This document shows, in pieces, positions 1-7,794 of a DNA stretch of 64,000 nucleotides (its first letter is position 1; each line of letters begins with the position of its first letter). The DNA is from Halorussus marinus (GTDB taxonomy: Archaea; Halobacteriota; Halobacteria; Halobacteriales; Haladaptataceae): contig NZ_SBIV01000004.1 in assembly GCF_004765795.1 (NCBI RefSeq), positions 1-64,000 of the forward strand. The letters are read 5' to 3'. Made by a program: the position numbers and the translations under genes. The notes under the pieces were generated by a model that saw only the letters and a program-made list of their open reading frames with translations, had not been told where the DNA came from and ran no database searches.

Positions 1-74
1 GGTGTCGCTTCTCGCTCCATAAACTCTAACTCGATCGAGTCGCTAGCTCCGTTGAGGCGGTCGATTTCTGGCAT
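1..74 (-). CDS. IS6-family transposase, N-terminal 24 residues only
   Basis: An open reading frame starts with ATG at base 74 and continues without a stop to the window edge, giving 24 residues. The segment ending ELEFMEREATP matches the start of haloarchaeal IS6-type transposases, which typically carry a FVERE-TP motif just before the helix-turn-helix. The DDE catalytic region lies outside the window, so activity cannot be judged. The terminal inverted repeat just upstream supports the assignment. Confidence 0.7.
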   Translation of the reverse strand, partial: MPEIDRLNGASDSIELEFMEREAT

Positions 75-127
75 GGATCACTAGCAAATCGAACCGCCTC
101 ATCCTTCATCCTTATCTGAACAGTGCC
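1..127 (-). mobile_element. Right end of an IS6-family insertion sequence, truncated by the window edge
   Basis: The element runs off the left edge. Its outer end, read on the minus strand, starts GGCACTGTTCAGATAAGG at base 127; the first nine bases match the GGCACTGTT start that I recall for IS6-family (IS26-type) terminal repeats. The transposase start codon lies about 50 bases inside, which is the usual spacing. If this is the true end, bases 128-135 (ccgccgac) would be one copy of the 8-bp target duplication. The other end and the second copy are outside the window, so the boundary is inferred from one terminus. Confidence 0.7.
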
Positions 128-175
128 CCGCCGACCTGCCCCAACCGCTAAGTCCGCGCTCGGCGAACCGACCGT

Positions 176-466
176 ATGGGAATCCTCGAACTACACTTCC
201 ACGACGCGGAGTTCAACTGGACGTTCGACGCCGGCGAATCGGAGGGACGGTTGCTCTCGGTGGGTCGCCGAGACCCCGAGACCGTCTCGGACGGCGGCAC
301 GGCCCGACCGCCGTCGATGGGCCAGAAGCTCCGGCTCGTCGGGGCGCTCGCGGCGGTCGTCGGGCTCGGCGTCGCGTTCAACCGTCTCCAGCGCCGCCGC
401 GCGCGCAAGGCGGCAGAGGCCGAGGAATCGTCGAGCCGGCGGTTCTCGCTGTCGCGCTCGAAGTGA
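176..466 (+). CDS. Small single-span membrane protein, function unknown
   Basis: This 96-residue protein has an acidic N-terminal 50 residues beginning MGILELHFHD, one hydrophobic segment at about residues 52-69 (LVGALAAVVGLGVAF) and a strongly basic tail rich in Arg. The layout suggests a membrane-anchored protein with a short cytoplasmic basic tail. I recognise no catalytic motif. Its TGA stop abuts the stop codon of the convergent gene on the other strand with no gap. It lies only about 50 bases from the IS6-type element end, so its upstream signals may have been altered by that insertion. Coding is supported by codon-position G+C bias and a plausible membrane topology. Confidence 0.6.
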   Translation: MGILELHFHDAEFNWTFDAGESEGRLLSVGRRDPETVSDGGTARPPSMGQKLRLVGALAAVVGLGVAFNRLQRRRARKAAEAEESSSRRFSLSRSK

Positions 467-1132
467 TCAGGCCGTCTCGGTCCCCCACGGACAGGTGACG
501 AGCGCCGCGCCGCCGGCCGGTGTCGGCGGCCTCGCGGTCGCGTCGCTTCTCGTCGTCGCGCCTGCCGTCCCGGTCGCGTCCGTCCCCGGTGTCGGCGACG
601 AAGCAGTTCCGGTAGCGTCGCCCACGATACAGTCGGCGAGATCGCGTCGCTCCGGGCCCTGACGGATCGCCTGCGTCGCGCCGGTTCGGACGTTCACGAC
701 CATCGCCTGCCCGCCGTAGCCGTGGGTCTGGTCGCGGCCCCGGACGACCGCGAGCGTCTCGTCGTCGGGGATTTCGACGGTCGTCGAGCGCGTGAACGGC
801 TCGGTGCCGTGGGCGTGCGACAGCTCGCGCGCGCCGAGTTCGGTGCCGTTCAGCGTTTCGACCACCCACCGGTCGGCGTAGCCGTCCTCGCCGTCGTCGT
901 CGTGGTACAGCGTGACGGCGAAGTCGTACGCGCCCGACTCGCGCTCTTTCTCTTCGAGGGTCACGTTCACGACGTTGGCCTCCCCGAGGTCGAGCGACTC
1001 GCCCGGAGTGGTGGGTTGGCCGCGCGCGCCGGCGTCTCGACTCGCCGTCGGGTTCTGGACGAGCCCGGCGGCCGCGACGCCCGCGACGGCGACGAGCGCG
1101 ACCAGCGCCAGCGCCTCGGTCCGGCGATCCAT
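467..1132 (-). CDS. Membrane-anchored or secreted protein, function unknown
   Basis: The 221-residue product starts with a hydrophobic signal or anchor segment (about residues 7-24, ALALVALVAVAGVAAAGLV) after MDRRTE. A Ser/Thr/Asp-rich extracellular region follows, then a beta-rich middle part with NVTLEEKE and TTVEIPDDETLAVVRG, and a low-complexity Thr/Ala/Pro tail at about 170-205. There are two cysteines near the C-terminus (DCIVG and VTCPWG), which could form a disulfide outside the cell. No Tat motif or lipobox is visible. It is probably a surface or exported protein limited to haloarchaea. It converges on the upstream small membrane protein with abutting stop codons. No specific family is recognised. 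Confidence 0.6.
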   Translation of the reverse strand: MDRRTEALALVALVAVAGVAAAGLVQNPTASRDAGARGQPTTPGESLDLGEANVVNVTLEEKERESGAYDFAVTLYHDDDGEDGYADRWVVETLNGTELGARELSHAHGTEPFTRSTTVEIPDDETLAVVRGRDQTHGYGGQAMVVNVRTGATQAIRQGPERRDLADCIVGDATGTASSPTPGTDATGTAGATTRSDATARPPTPAGGAALVTCPWGTETA

Positions 1133-1223
1133 AGCTTGAGTCCGGTACGCCGGCGACTCGGATATAGATTGCCCGACCGACGCCGCCGGTAGGCTTTTCG
1201 CCCGGTGGGTCGACGGACCGCCT

Positions 1224-1538
1224 ATGCGCTACTCGGTGTATCTCGTCGAGCACCCCGGCTCGCAGGGCGGCGAGCGCCAGGTCACCTCGCCGGTCGACGG
1301 GACCGGCCTCGACTTCTACGAGTCCGGGGTGTGGCTGACCCGCGAGAGCGGCCGGAACTTCTTCCCGTACGAGCAGATCCGGACCATCCGCGAGCACCGC
1401 GACGACGGATCCGAGAGCGGGGACGCCGCGAGCGAGAGCGACGATGAGGCGGACGGCGACGACGAGCGGACCGACGGCCGCGGCGAGGACGACGAGTCCG
1501 TCCGCGACGACGGCGCGGAGGAAGAACTGGTCGAGTGA
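1224..1538 (+). CDS. Small acidic protein with disordered tail, function unknown
   Basis: The product has 104 residues. The first 58 (MRYSVYLVEHPGSQGG to IRTIREHRD) look like a compact beta-rich domain; the remaining half is almost entirely Asp, Glu, Ser and Gly and is probably disordered. Acidic tails are common in halophilic proteins. No catalytic motif is seen. A start at 1224 gives the natural N-terminus, and a pyrimidine-poor stretch with 'aggcttttcgcc' lies about 35 bases upstream. The stop codon directly abuts the stop of the convergent adenine-deaminase-like gene. Similar short proteins are widespread in haloarchaea, but I cannot name a function. Confidence 0.6.
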   Translation: MRYSVYLVEHPGSQGGERQVTSPVDGTGLDFYESGVWLTRESGRNFFPYEQIRTIREHRDDGSESGDAASESDDEADGDDERTDGRGEDDESVRDDGAEEELVE

Positions 1539-3269
1539 CTACGGCGCGAGTCCGACGACCTCGCGGTTCAGCACGTCGGCGTAGCCCGAGAACGAGAGTT
1601 TGAGCGCCGGGACGCCGGGGAACGTGAGCGTCTGGAGCGCGAGCATCGGCCGCTCGGGCGTCGCGCCGAGCCCCCGGACCGCGCTCTCGACCGCGTTGTA
1701 GAGCTTCGCGGTCTCCTCGACTTCGAGGTCCGAACAGACGCCGCCGACTCGGGTCGGGAGTTCCGCGACGACCTCGCCGTCGGCCACCACCGCCCAGCCG
1801 CCGCCCATCTCGGCGACGTGTTCGACCGCCGTCCGCATCGCGTCGTCGTGGGCCCCGACCGCGACCACGCCGGTCGTCTCCCAGGTGACGCTGGTGGCGA
1901 CCGCGCCGCGGTCGAGCCCGAAGCCGGTCAGAAAGCCCGTGAACGCCCGGCCGGGGGCGGCGTCGGGGTGGCGGTCGAACAGCGTCGCCTTCAGCACGTC
2001 GGCCGACGGATCCGCGAGGAGGCGGTCGCCATCGACCGGCGGGGAGACGGTGGTCTCGCTCGACAGCAACCCCCGCTCGTACTCGATAGCCCGGACCGCC
2101 CCGGCGTCGGCGACCTCGGCGGGCACCCGGAACTGCTCGGGGTCGGCCGAGACGTCGACGGCGTCGTAGAAGCGGTCGGGGTACTCGTGGGTCCGGGGCG
2201 CGACCTGCGACTCGCCTTTGTTGTAGACGATCTCGCCCCCGCTGAGGACCGTCGAGACGGTGACGGCTTCGAGGTCGTCGATGAGCACCACGTCCGCGAC
2301 GCTCCCCGGCGACAGCGACCCGACGCCGTCGAGCCCGAAGTGGCGCGCGGGGTTGAGCGTCGCCATCCGGAGCGCGTCGGCCGGTTCGACGCCCTCCTCG
2401 ATGGCGCGTCGGACCACCGCGTCCATGTATCCCTCGTCGATGAGGTCGCTGGGCCACATGCCGTCCGAGGACAGCGACAGCTCCGAGACGTCGACGTCGG
2501 AGGACGCCTCGCCGATCGCGCCGATGTCGTCGCGGATCGAGCCGTACCGCCCGATGGCGTGGACGCCGTTCTCGACGCGCTCGACGACGCCTTCGCCCGA
2601 GATCGCCTCGTGGTCGTCGTCGATGATCGAGGCGAACGCCGCGAGCTTCTCGTCCGAACAGCCTGCGGCGTGGCCAGAGACCGTCTTGCCCGCCTCGCGG
2701 GCGCGCTCGTAGAGCAGTTCGGCGGGCGTGTCCCGACCCACCGCGTGGATCCAGTCGGTCTCGCCGACCCCGACCACCCGATCGTCGTCGAGCAGGTCCG
2801 CCAGCGCCGCCGCGTCGGCGTCGTCGGCGCGCCGCGGCTCGAAGGTGTCGAGCAGGGGCTGGGGCGGGACGGTCACCCGGACCCGGACCGGGAGGTAGGC
2901 GGTAGCCGCGAGGAGCTGTTCGACCCCCTCGGCGCCGAACGCGGGCCCGTAGCCGGTGACCTCCGAGACCACCGTGGTCGTGCCGTGTTCGATCGCGTAG
3001 TGGTACGCGCTCTCGAACGTCTGGTGGAGGTCGAGGTGGGTGTGGGCGTCGACGAACCCGGGCGCGACCACGCGGCCGCTGGCGTTGATGCGGCGGGTCT
3101 CCTCGCCGACGACAGGGGCCGCGTCCTCGGGGAGGGCGGCGATCTTGTCGTCGACGATCGCCACGTCGCGGGCCTGGAACTCCCCGATCTCGGGCATGAA
3201 CACCCGACCGCCCGTGATGACCACGTCGGCGGTCCCGTCGCCGAGCGCGACCGGCTGGAGGTCGTTCAC
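1539..3269 (-). CDS. Adenine deaminase-like amidohydrolase (divergent)
   Basis: The 576-residue protein has the adenine deaminase (Ade) layout: composite beta domain, TIM-barrel amidohydrolase and C-terminal domain ending in a GFGLDRGAVA block and a GGGWAVV segment. Usual metal-binding positions are present: HTH at residues 76-78, E170 in GVGE, H200 in SGHAAG, H220 in DDDHE and D269 in SSDG. Two signatures differ. The segment after HGTTTVV normally reads DPHE-IANV but here reads SEVTGYGP, and the C-terminal HDSHN motif is replaced by TWETTG. Substrate may therefore differ from adenine. The GTG start at 3269 overlaps the upstream metallo-hydrolase stop by 4 bp (GTGA), implying coupled translation. 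Longer in-frame extensions only run antisense to that gene. Confidence 0.85.
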   Translation of the reverse strand: MNDLQPVALGDGTADVVITGGRVFMPEIGEFQARDVAIVDDKIAALPEDAAPVVGEETRRINASGRVVAPGFVDAHTHLDLHQTFESAYHYAIEHGTTTVVSEVTGYGPAFGAEGVEQLLAATAYLPVRVRVTVPPQPLLDTFEPRRADDADAAALADLLDDDRVVGVGETDWIHAVGRDTPAELLYERAREAGKTVSGHAAGCSDEKLAAFASIIDDDHEAISGEGVVERVENGVHAIGRYGSIRDDIGAIGEASSDVDVSELSLSSDGMWPSDLIDEGYMDAVVRRAIEEGVEPADALRMATLNPARHFGLDGVGSLSPGSVADVVLIDDLEAVTVSTVLSGGEIVYNKGESQVAPRTHEYPDRFYDAVDVSADPEQFRVPAEVADAGAVRAIEYERGLLSSETTVSPPVDGDRLLADPSADVLKATLFDRHPDAAPGRAFTGFLTGFGLDRGAVATSVTWETTGVVAVGAHDDAMRTAVEHVAEMGGGWAVVADGEVVAELPTRVGGVCSDLEVEETAKLYNAVESAVRGLGATPERPMLALQTLTFPGVPALKLSFSGYADVLNREVVGLAP

Positions 3270-4222
3270 GACGAGACCTCCCACACCGCGACCCCGCCCT
3301 GCTCGCGGGACGCGATCTCGTCGCGGACCTCCAGCACGTCGAGGTGGCCGACCGCCTCGCTCATCGCCGGGAAGTACTCGGTGGCGGGCAGATCGTCGAA
3401 CAGTTCGTCCATCACTTCGACCGCGGTGATCGGCCCGGCGGCCGCGACGATCTCCCGGACGTTCTCGGTCCGGTCCTCGTGGGCCGCGAGGACCTCCTCG
3501 ATCCGGTCGGTGGGGTTCGCGATCTCCTCGCGGTGGCCCGGCAGGAGCCGGTCGAACTCCCGGTCTCGGAGGCGTTCGAGCGATCGATTGAACGCCGGGA
3601 GGACCCGCGGGCGCTCGCCGCCGGGCTCGACCGGCGGCTGGAGCAGGGGGTTTGGCGTGATGTCGGGCAGGACGTGGTCGCCGACGATCGCGCGCTCGCC
3701 CGACTCGGCGTCGTAGGTGAAGATCGTCTCGCCCCGCGCGTGGCCGTCGACCAGTTCGGCGGTGATCGCGGCGTTCTCGACGGCGACGGTGTCGCCGTCC
3801 GCCAGCGTTCGGTCGGTCTCGACGTCGGGGGCCGCCGTGAGATACGACTCGGGGAGGTCGGTGACCAGTTCGGCGGTCGAGGCCGCCATCCCGTGGCGCT
3901 CGAAGAACTCGACGAAGAACGATCGCTCGTACTCGAACCGCGCCTCGAAGTCCGCGATGATCTCGGCCGTGGCGGCGCTGGCGAGGACCCGTGCGCCGCT
4001 CTCGCGCAGGCGATGGGCCAGTCCGAAGTGGTCCGGGTGCGGGTGGGTGACGACCACCCGTTCGATGTCGGTCGGGCCGAGCCCGCGGGCTTCGAGGGCG
4101 TCGAGCAGGCTCGCCCACGCCTCTTCGCTTCCCGGTCCGGGGTCGACCAGCGTCCGTCCCGCGAGGTAGGCGTTGACGGGGCCGACCTGGAACGGCGTCG
4201 GTATCGAGAGCCGCGTGAACAT
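3266..4222 (-). CDS. Metallo-beta-lactamase-fold hydrolase
   Basis: This 318-residue protein carries the MBL-fold metal motif THPHPDH at residues 59-65, a DPGPG loop at 27-31 and later ligand candidates in DGHARGETIF and VGDHVLPD, followed by an LLPGHRE segment. The order matches the LACTB2/RNase Z-related glyoxalase-II-like hydrolases, which end in a helical winged-helix-like region, here about residues 245-318. The substrate cannot be told from sequence. It is the first gene of a two-gene unit with the adenine deaminase-like gene, overlapping by 4 bp, so both are probably expressed together. The ATG at 4222 lies about 35 bases downstream of an AT-rich patch suitable as a promoter. Confidence 0.85.
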   Translation of the reverse strand: MFTRLSIPTPFQVGPVNAYLAGRTLVDPGPGSEEAWASLLDALEARGLGPTDIERVVVTHPHPDHFGLAHRLRESGARVLASAATAEIIADFEARFEYERSFFVEFFERHGMAASTAELVTDLPESYLTAAPDVETDRTLADGDTVAVENAAITAELVDGHARGETIFTYDAESGERAIVGDHVLPDITPNPLLQPPVEPGGERPRVLPAFNRSLERLRDREFDRLLPGHREEIANPTDRIEEVLAAHEDRTENVREIVAAAGPITAVEVMDELFDDLPATEYFPAMSEAVGHLDVLEVRDEIASREQGGVAVWEVSS

Positions 4223-4352
4223 ACGCCCACTGTGGCCGCCTGCCGATAAACCATTTTTGACACGGCGACGATCGACCGGCTCCGCCCGAAAGTCGACGCC
4301 GGGACAAAGTCGATATCTGTCCCTTACGTAAGAACAGAATTATGTGACACCG

Positions 4353-4586
4353 ATGAACAGGCACTTCCGAGACGCGCGATACTACGGGCGACCCACCGCC
4401 GAACACCTCTATCGGGGGCTACGGGCGGAACTCCGGCCGGTCGAGCGTCGACGTCGCGGCGCCACCGGCCGCGAACCGCGGGAACCGACCCGGGCCGGGC
4501 GGTGGCGCGCGAGGCTTCGAGCGACCGAATCGACGGCCGAACGCCGGGCCCGCCGCGCGGTCCGGCGGGTCCGCGAGCGCGTGTGA
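4353..4586 (+). CDS. Small basic haloarchaeal protein (MNRHFxDARYY type)
   Basis: The product has 77 residues when started at ATG 4353 (MNRHFRDARYYG), which matches the start of a haloarchaeal family of small helical proteins with MN-HF-DARYYLKRA; a GTG at 4344 would add only three residues. It is unusually rich in arginine (roughly a third of residues) where relatives I recall are acidic, so this copy looks diverged. A perfect 10-bp palindrome CTTACGTAAG sits at 4323-4332, 21 bases before the ATG, overlapping where a promoter or operator would lie. Function is unknown. The excess of Arg over Glu leaves some doubt about coding. Confidence 0.55.
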   Translation: MNRHFRDARYYGRPTAEHLYRGLRAELRPVERRRRGATGREPREPTRAGRWRARLRATESTAERRARRAVRRVRERV

Positions 4587-4668
4587 GTCCACGCCGTCGC
4601 GATCGGCGCCGATATTTCCGGCCGTAAAGTAAGCCTTAAGTCCGGGAAGGGGGAAAGGCTGAGTGCGC

Positions 4669-4743
4669 GGGTTGGTAGTCTAGTCCGGTTATGACAGCTC
4701 CTTCACACGGAGCAGGTCGGCGGTTCGAATCCGCCCCAACCCA
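4669..4743 (+). tRNA. tRNA-Val (anticodon CAC)
   Basis: A complete cloverleaf can be drawn. The acceptor stem pairs GGGTTGG at 4669-4675 with CCAACCC at 4736-4742, discriminator A at 4743. The anticodon stem GCTCC/GGAGC encloses loop TTCACAC, giving anticodon CAC for valine codon GUG. The T-arm is GGCGG-TTCGAAT-CCGCC. The CCA tail is not encoded. A TATA-like 'ccttaag' lies at about 4633-4639. Two gene remnants follow immediately, consistent with a recombination-prone spot beside a tRNA gene. Confidence 0.95.
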
Positions 4744-4786
4744 CTCCTGCTTTCTCGATTGCCGAGCGCTCCGAGCCGGCTCGAAA

Positions 4787-5384
4787 CTACAGTTGATCTG
4801 TGAGGAACGACTCCACGACCTCGTAGTGTGCGTCCGGTTCCTCCCAGTAAGGCATGTGGCTACTCTCTTCGAAGACGTGGAGCGTCGAATCCGAGAGCCG
4901 ATCGGCGATGTCGCGGGCGATCGACGGCTCGATCTCGTCGTACTCGCCCGAGAGCACGAGCGTCGGCGTCTCGATCGCGGGGAGTCGATCGCGGACGTCC
5001 CAGTCGCGGAGCCGGGCCGTGTCCAAGAGGACGTACTCGTTGGGGCCCCACATGAGGCCGTAGACGTCGAGGTTGATCCGTTCGAACGTCGAGCGGACGG
5101 GAGCGGGGTACTCGTCGGTCCGACACACATGCGCCCGGTAGGCGCCGTCGAGTGCGGCATCGTATTCCGGGGCGCCGTACGCACGCTCGGCCTCGTGTGC
5201 CTCGATGGTCTCCCGGTCGTCTTCGGGGAGGTCCTCTAACACGCTCCGCATCGACTCGTACGCGGTCCGGGTGTCGGCTAACGTGTTGGCGAGCACCAGC
5301 GCGTCGACGTGGTCGCCGTATTCGAGCACGTACTCCTGGGCGAGCATGCCGCCCCACGACTGGCCGTAGACCGAAAACGACCCT
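4787..5384 (-). pseudogene. Proline iminopeptidase-like alpha/beta hydrolase, 5'-truncated remnant
   Basis: The last about 198 codons of a proline iminopeptidase-type alpha/beta hydrolase are intact and in frame. They contain the nucleophile elbow GQSWGG, the acid position in SGEYDE and the catalytic histidine in SSHMPYWE, ending at the stop at 4787. Everything normally N-terminal to the nucleophile elbow, including the HGGPG oxyanion motif and the start codon, is absent. Upstream of about 5384 the same frame continues only into antisense of the neighbouring symporter remnant. No alternative start precedes GQSWGG. The gene is therefore broken by loss of its 5' part, although the catalytic triad residues themselves survive. 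Confidence 0.85.
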
Positions 5385-5728
5385 CCGGGGTCGTCTTCAC
5401 CGTCATCCTCGGCGGATGGGCGGGGATCGGAGCGTCGTTCGGCCCGCTTCTCATCGCGTCGCTGTACTGGGAGCGACTCAACAAGTGGGGCGCGTACGCC
5501 GGGATGATCGTCGGGATGTCGACGGTCGCCTTCTGACTGTTTTTCGACGTCGGGATCGTGTACGAACTCGTTCCCGGGTTCGTCTTCTCGGCGGTCGCCA
5601 TCGTCGTGGTGAGTTTGGCGACCGGGGAGCCCCCCGAAGAAGTCAAACAGGAGTTTCAGGACGCGACGGGCGCTTCGGGCCTCCGGGTCGACGAAACCGA
5701 GGCCGTGGGCGCGTCCGGCGACGATTGA
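5385..5728 (+). pseudogene. Sodium/proline symporter (SSS family), 5'-truncated remnant with a stop
   Basis: From about 5385 the plus strand encodes the C-terminal end of a sodium:solute symporter of the PutP type: VILGGWAGIGASFGPLL, then SLYWERLNKWGAYAG and MIVGMSTVAF. An in-frame TGA at 5535-5537 replaces what is usually a Trp codon, after which the same frame continues with LFFDVGIVYELVPGF and the typical charged tail (TGEPPEEVKQEFQD) to a stop at 5726-5728. The N-terminal dozen helices and start codon are missing. It is a non-functional remnant facing away from the peptidase remnant; the two share one breakpoint. Confidence 0.85.
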
Positions 5729-5826
5729 CGGCGACGCGAGCCTCGCTTCCGGGCGTCCGAAGCGCCGCCGACCCGTCTTCGAGCCTCGCGGAGCCAGAGC
5801 GCCGATGCCCCCGTCGTAGCCGGTGT

Positions 5827-6258
5827 TTACGACCGAGCGGTCGCCGATCGAGTGGTGAGCGCGCTCACTACCCAGCCCCCGAGTCGACCGCACGCGAGGC
5901 CGAAAGTCGAGGCGAGAGCGACCACGAGGCCGCCGAACGCGACGAAAGTCCCGACTCCGGACGGGGACGGTATCCCCGTGGCGCCGATGGCGGAACTGAC
6001 CGTCGCCCTGACCGGCGCGAGCACCGCGACGAGTCCGGCGAGCAAGCCGGCGCGGAGTCCGGCGCCGCCGGCGTCGTTCGAACTGAGCGCGGCCGCGGCG
6101 CCCGCGATGAACGCGCCGAGGACCATGATCCCGCCCGCGACGTTCGCCTCGGCGTCCGGGAGTCTGTCCAGAAGAACGGTGAGGGGGATCGAGGCGAGTG
6201 CGCCGACGAGCGCGAACCGCCACGCGGGTGGGACGGCCCGAAGACGAGCGAGCGACAT
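5827..6258 (-). CDS. DUF5518-like four-helix membrane protein
   Basis: The protein is almost entirely hydrophobic, with four predicted membrane segments. These fall about at residues 12-30 (FALVGALASIPLTVLL), 38-57 (GGIMVLGAFIAGAAAAL), 69-85 (GLLAGLVAVLAPV) and 103-122 (FVAFGGLVVALASTFGLA). This pattern and the Gly/Ala-rich helices match the haloarchaeal DUF5518 family of small membrane proteins; function unknown. An upstream ATG at 6288 would add ten residues, but a TATA-like TTTATG lies at 6288-6293, placing transcription near 6262, so I chose ATG 6258. The length of 143 residues is normal. It is a stand-alone gene between the pseudogene pair and the membrane protease. Confidence 0.7.
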   Translation of the reverse strand: MSLARLRAVPPAWRFALVGALASIPLTVLLDRLPDAEANVAGGIMVLGAFIAGAAAALSSNDAGGAGLRAGLLAGLVAVLAPVRATVSSAIGATGIPSPSGVGTFVAFGGLVVALASTFGLACGRLGGWVVSALTTRSATARS

Positions 6259-6417
6259 GCGTCTCCGAAGAGAGCCGAGATTCGGCATAAAGGCTTCGTC
6301 GACGTGAACCGGCCGCTCGTCGACCGACGCGGGTATCGCATCCCGGGGGTAGCTCCAGGAGTCGGTCGCGCGGGTCTCGAATGCGAGCGCGTGTTCGACG
6401 TGCGGTGAGACGATGAG

Positions 6418-7392
6418 CTACGAAGTCGTACTCGTCCTGTCGGCCGCCCACTCCGCGATATCCGCTTTCACCGTGAGTTCCCCACGAGTGAGGTACAGCC
6501 AGACCACCAGACAGACGCCCCCGACGAGTACTTTGCCGGCCGTCAGTTCGTACTGACTTACCGAATACGCGACCTGACCGAGAGCCGGTGTCCCCAGTGT
6601 CGCTTCGGTCGGTTGCAGTACGACCGCCGGCCAGAGGTTGTACCCGAGGTGGAGACCGAACGGGATCGCCAGCCGACCCGTCAGGACGTAGCCACCACCC
6701 CACAGGAGCCCCAACAGCGCACTCGTGATGACGAGTTGGAGGCTTCGTCCTTCGGTGCCACCGCCCCCTTGCACGATGACGTGGCTAACTCCGAACACCA
6801 GACTGCTGAACAGGAGAGCGAGCACGGCCGACCGATCTCGGGAGACGCCCCTAGCGCTCAGCCCTTCGGCGAAGTTCTTCAGCATCACACCGCGGAAAGC
6901 GAACTCCTCGAACGCGACCTGAAAGACAAAAGCCATCACGGTCACGGCGACCGCGAGCGCGATAACGCTGGGGGCGTCGGCCGGGAACGGAACGGGGGCG
7001 GTCAACTCGGCCTCTCCCAGTTGGAGGAGTAGGGCCGTCGGAACCGCGTACGTGAGTCCGCCGATACCGAGTCCGGCAACCCAGTCGGGGAAAGTGCCGA
7101 GGCCGTACGCCGAAATCGGCCGCTCGTCGAGTCGTGTCGCGAGCAGGACCACGAGAAGTAGTCCGAGGGCCGAGGCGACTCCGAAGAGCGCGCGGTCCGT
7201 TAACGAGATGGCAACGTCGCCGAGTTCAGAGAGGTCGAGTACACTCCGAATGGCCAACAGAATCGCGGTCAACACCAGCGGTTGCACTCCGAAACCAAGA
7301 CACCAAGGGGCGACTGCCCGCCACGTCGCTCTCACACGCGTATCCTCGTCACCGATCGTCACGCGGCGTAGCGCTCGGCTTAGGGATGACAT
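6418..7392 (-). CDS. CPBP-family intramembrane metalloprotease
   Basis: The 324-residue protein has about eight hydrophobic segments and the full CPBP (Rce1-like, CAAX protease/bacteriocin-processing) signature. It carries FEEFAFRG with E162, E163 and R167, then FGVSH with H204, then FGLHLGYN near residue 245. These residues form the glutamate/histidine active site in the membrane. Members process prenylated proteins or peptides, or act in protein secretion and immunity; the substrate here is unknown. ATG 7392 is preferred over GTG 7407, because an AT-rich promoter-like stretch (7411-7440) would put the transcript start between them. No partner genes are adjacent. Confidence 0.85.
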   Translation of the reverse strand: MSSLSRALRRVTIGDEDTRVRATWRAVAPWCLGFGVQPLVLTAILLAIRSVLDLSELGDVAISLTDRALFGVASALGLLLVVLLATRLDERPISAYGLGTFPDWVAGLGIGGLTYAVPTALLLQLGEAELTAPVPFPADAPSVIALAVAVTVMAFVFQVAFEEFAFRGVMLKNFAEGLSARGVSRDRSAVLALLFSSLVFGVSHVIVQGGGGTEGRSLQLVITSALLGLLWGGGYVLTGRLAIPFGLHLGYNLWPAVVLQPTEATLGTPALGQVAYSVSQYELTAGKVLVGGVCLVVWLYLTRGELTVKADIAEWAADRTSTTS

Positions 7393-7794
7393 AGCTAGTC
7401 GTGACACTGAGATCTAATATTATTTTATATATTTTTATTCTGGTATAGACTGGGATACAAACTGCCGGACGGTCGGACGCTCGCGACTCCCGGATCCCGA
7501 CGATCGAAATCGCGCCCCACCCAGATCAAGGGGCTGGCCCGAGTCCCGGAACGCCAGTCCCGACGGTCGTCTGGGCAGATCGGTTCCGATACTCGTCGTC
7601 TGGCCGCCGGACCCAAACGGCGGTACAAACGCCCGGAGTGGGCAATCGGCCCGTGTGTTCTACGTGGAAGTTAGATCGGACCGAACGATCGGATTTCAGG
7701 AAGCCGGTATACAGACGACCGGAAGCGGCTACATTTAAACCGCCGGATGAATCCGGGAACAGGTCCTCGCCGTCGGCGCGGCTACGATCGAGCA
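7393..7794. other. Intergenic region with AT-rich promoter block and three short repeats
   Basis: This 400-bp gap separates two divergent genes. It contains an AT-rich block at 7411-7440, likely the promoter of the leftward protease, and a TATA-like ATTTAAAC near 7733-7740 for the rightward hydrolase. Between them are three direct copies of TACARAC-NN-CCGGA at 7456-7469, 7624-7637 and 7710-7723. No convincing coding sequence is visible. The repeats may be operator sites, but nothing in the window identifies a binding protein. Confidence 0.5.

Noticed and set aside
1818-3716. 632-codon plus-strand frame across the adenine deaminase-like and metallo-hydrolase genes
   Set aside because: It is antisense to two genes with clear motifs, and its Arg/Val/Asp-rich translation has no recognisable domain. 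G+C-rich genomes produce such long empty frames.
4787-5384. Functional short proline iminopeptidase
   Set aside because: The catalytic triad is present but no start codon precedes the nucleophile elbow and the whole N-terminal part is absent, so it cannot fold as the known enzyme.
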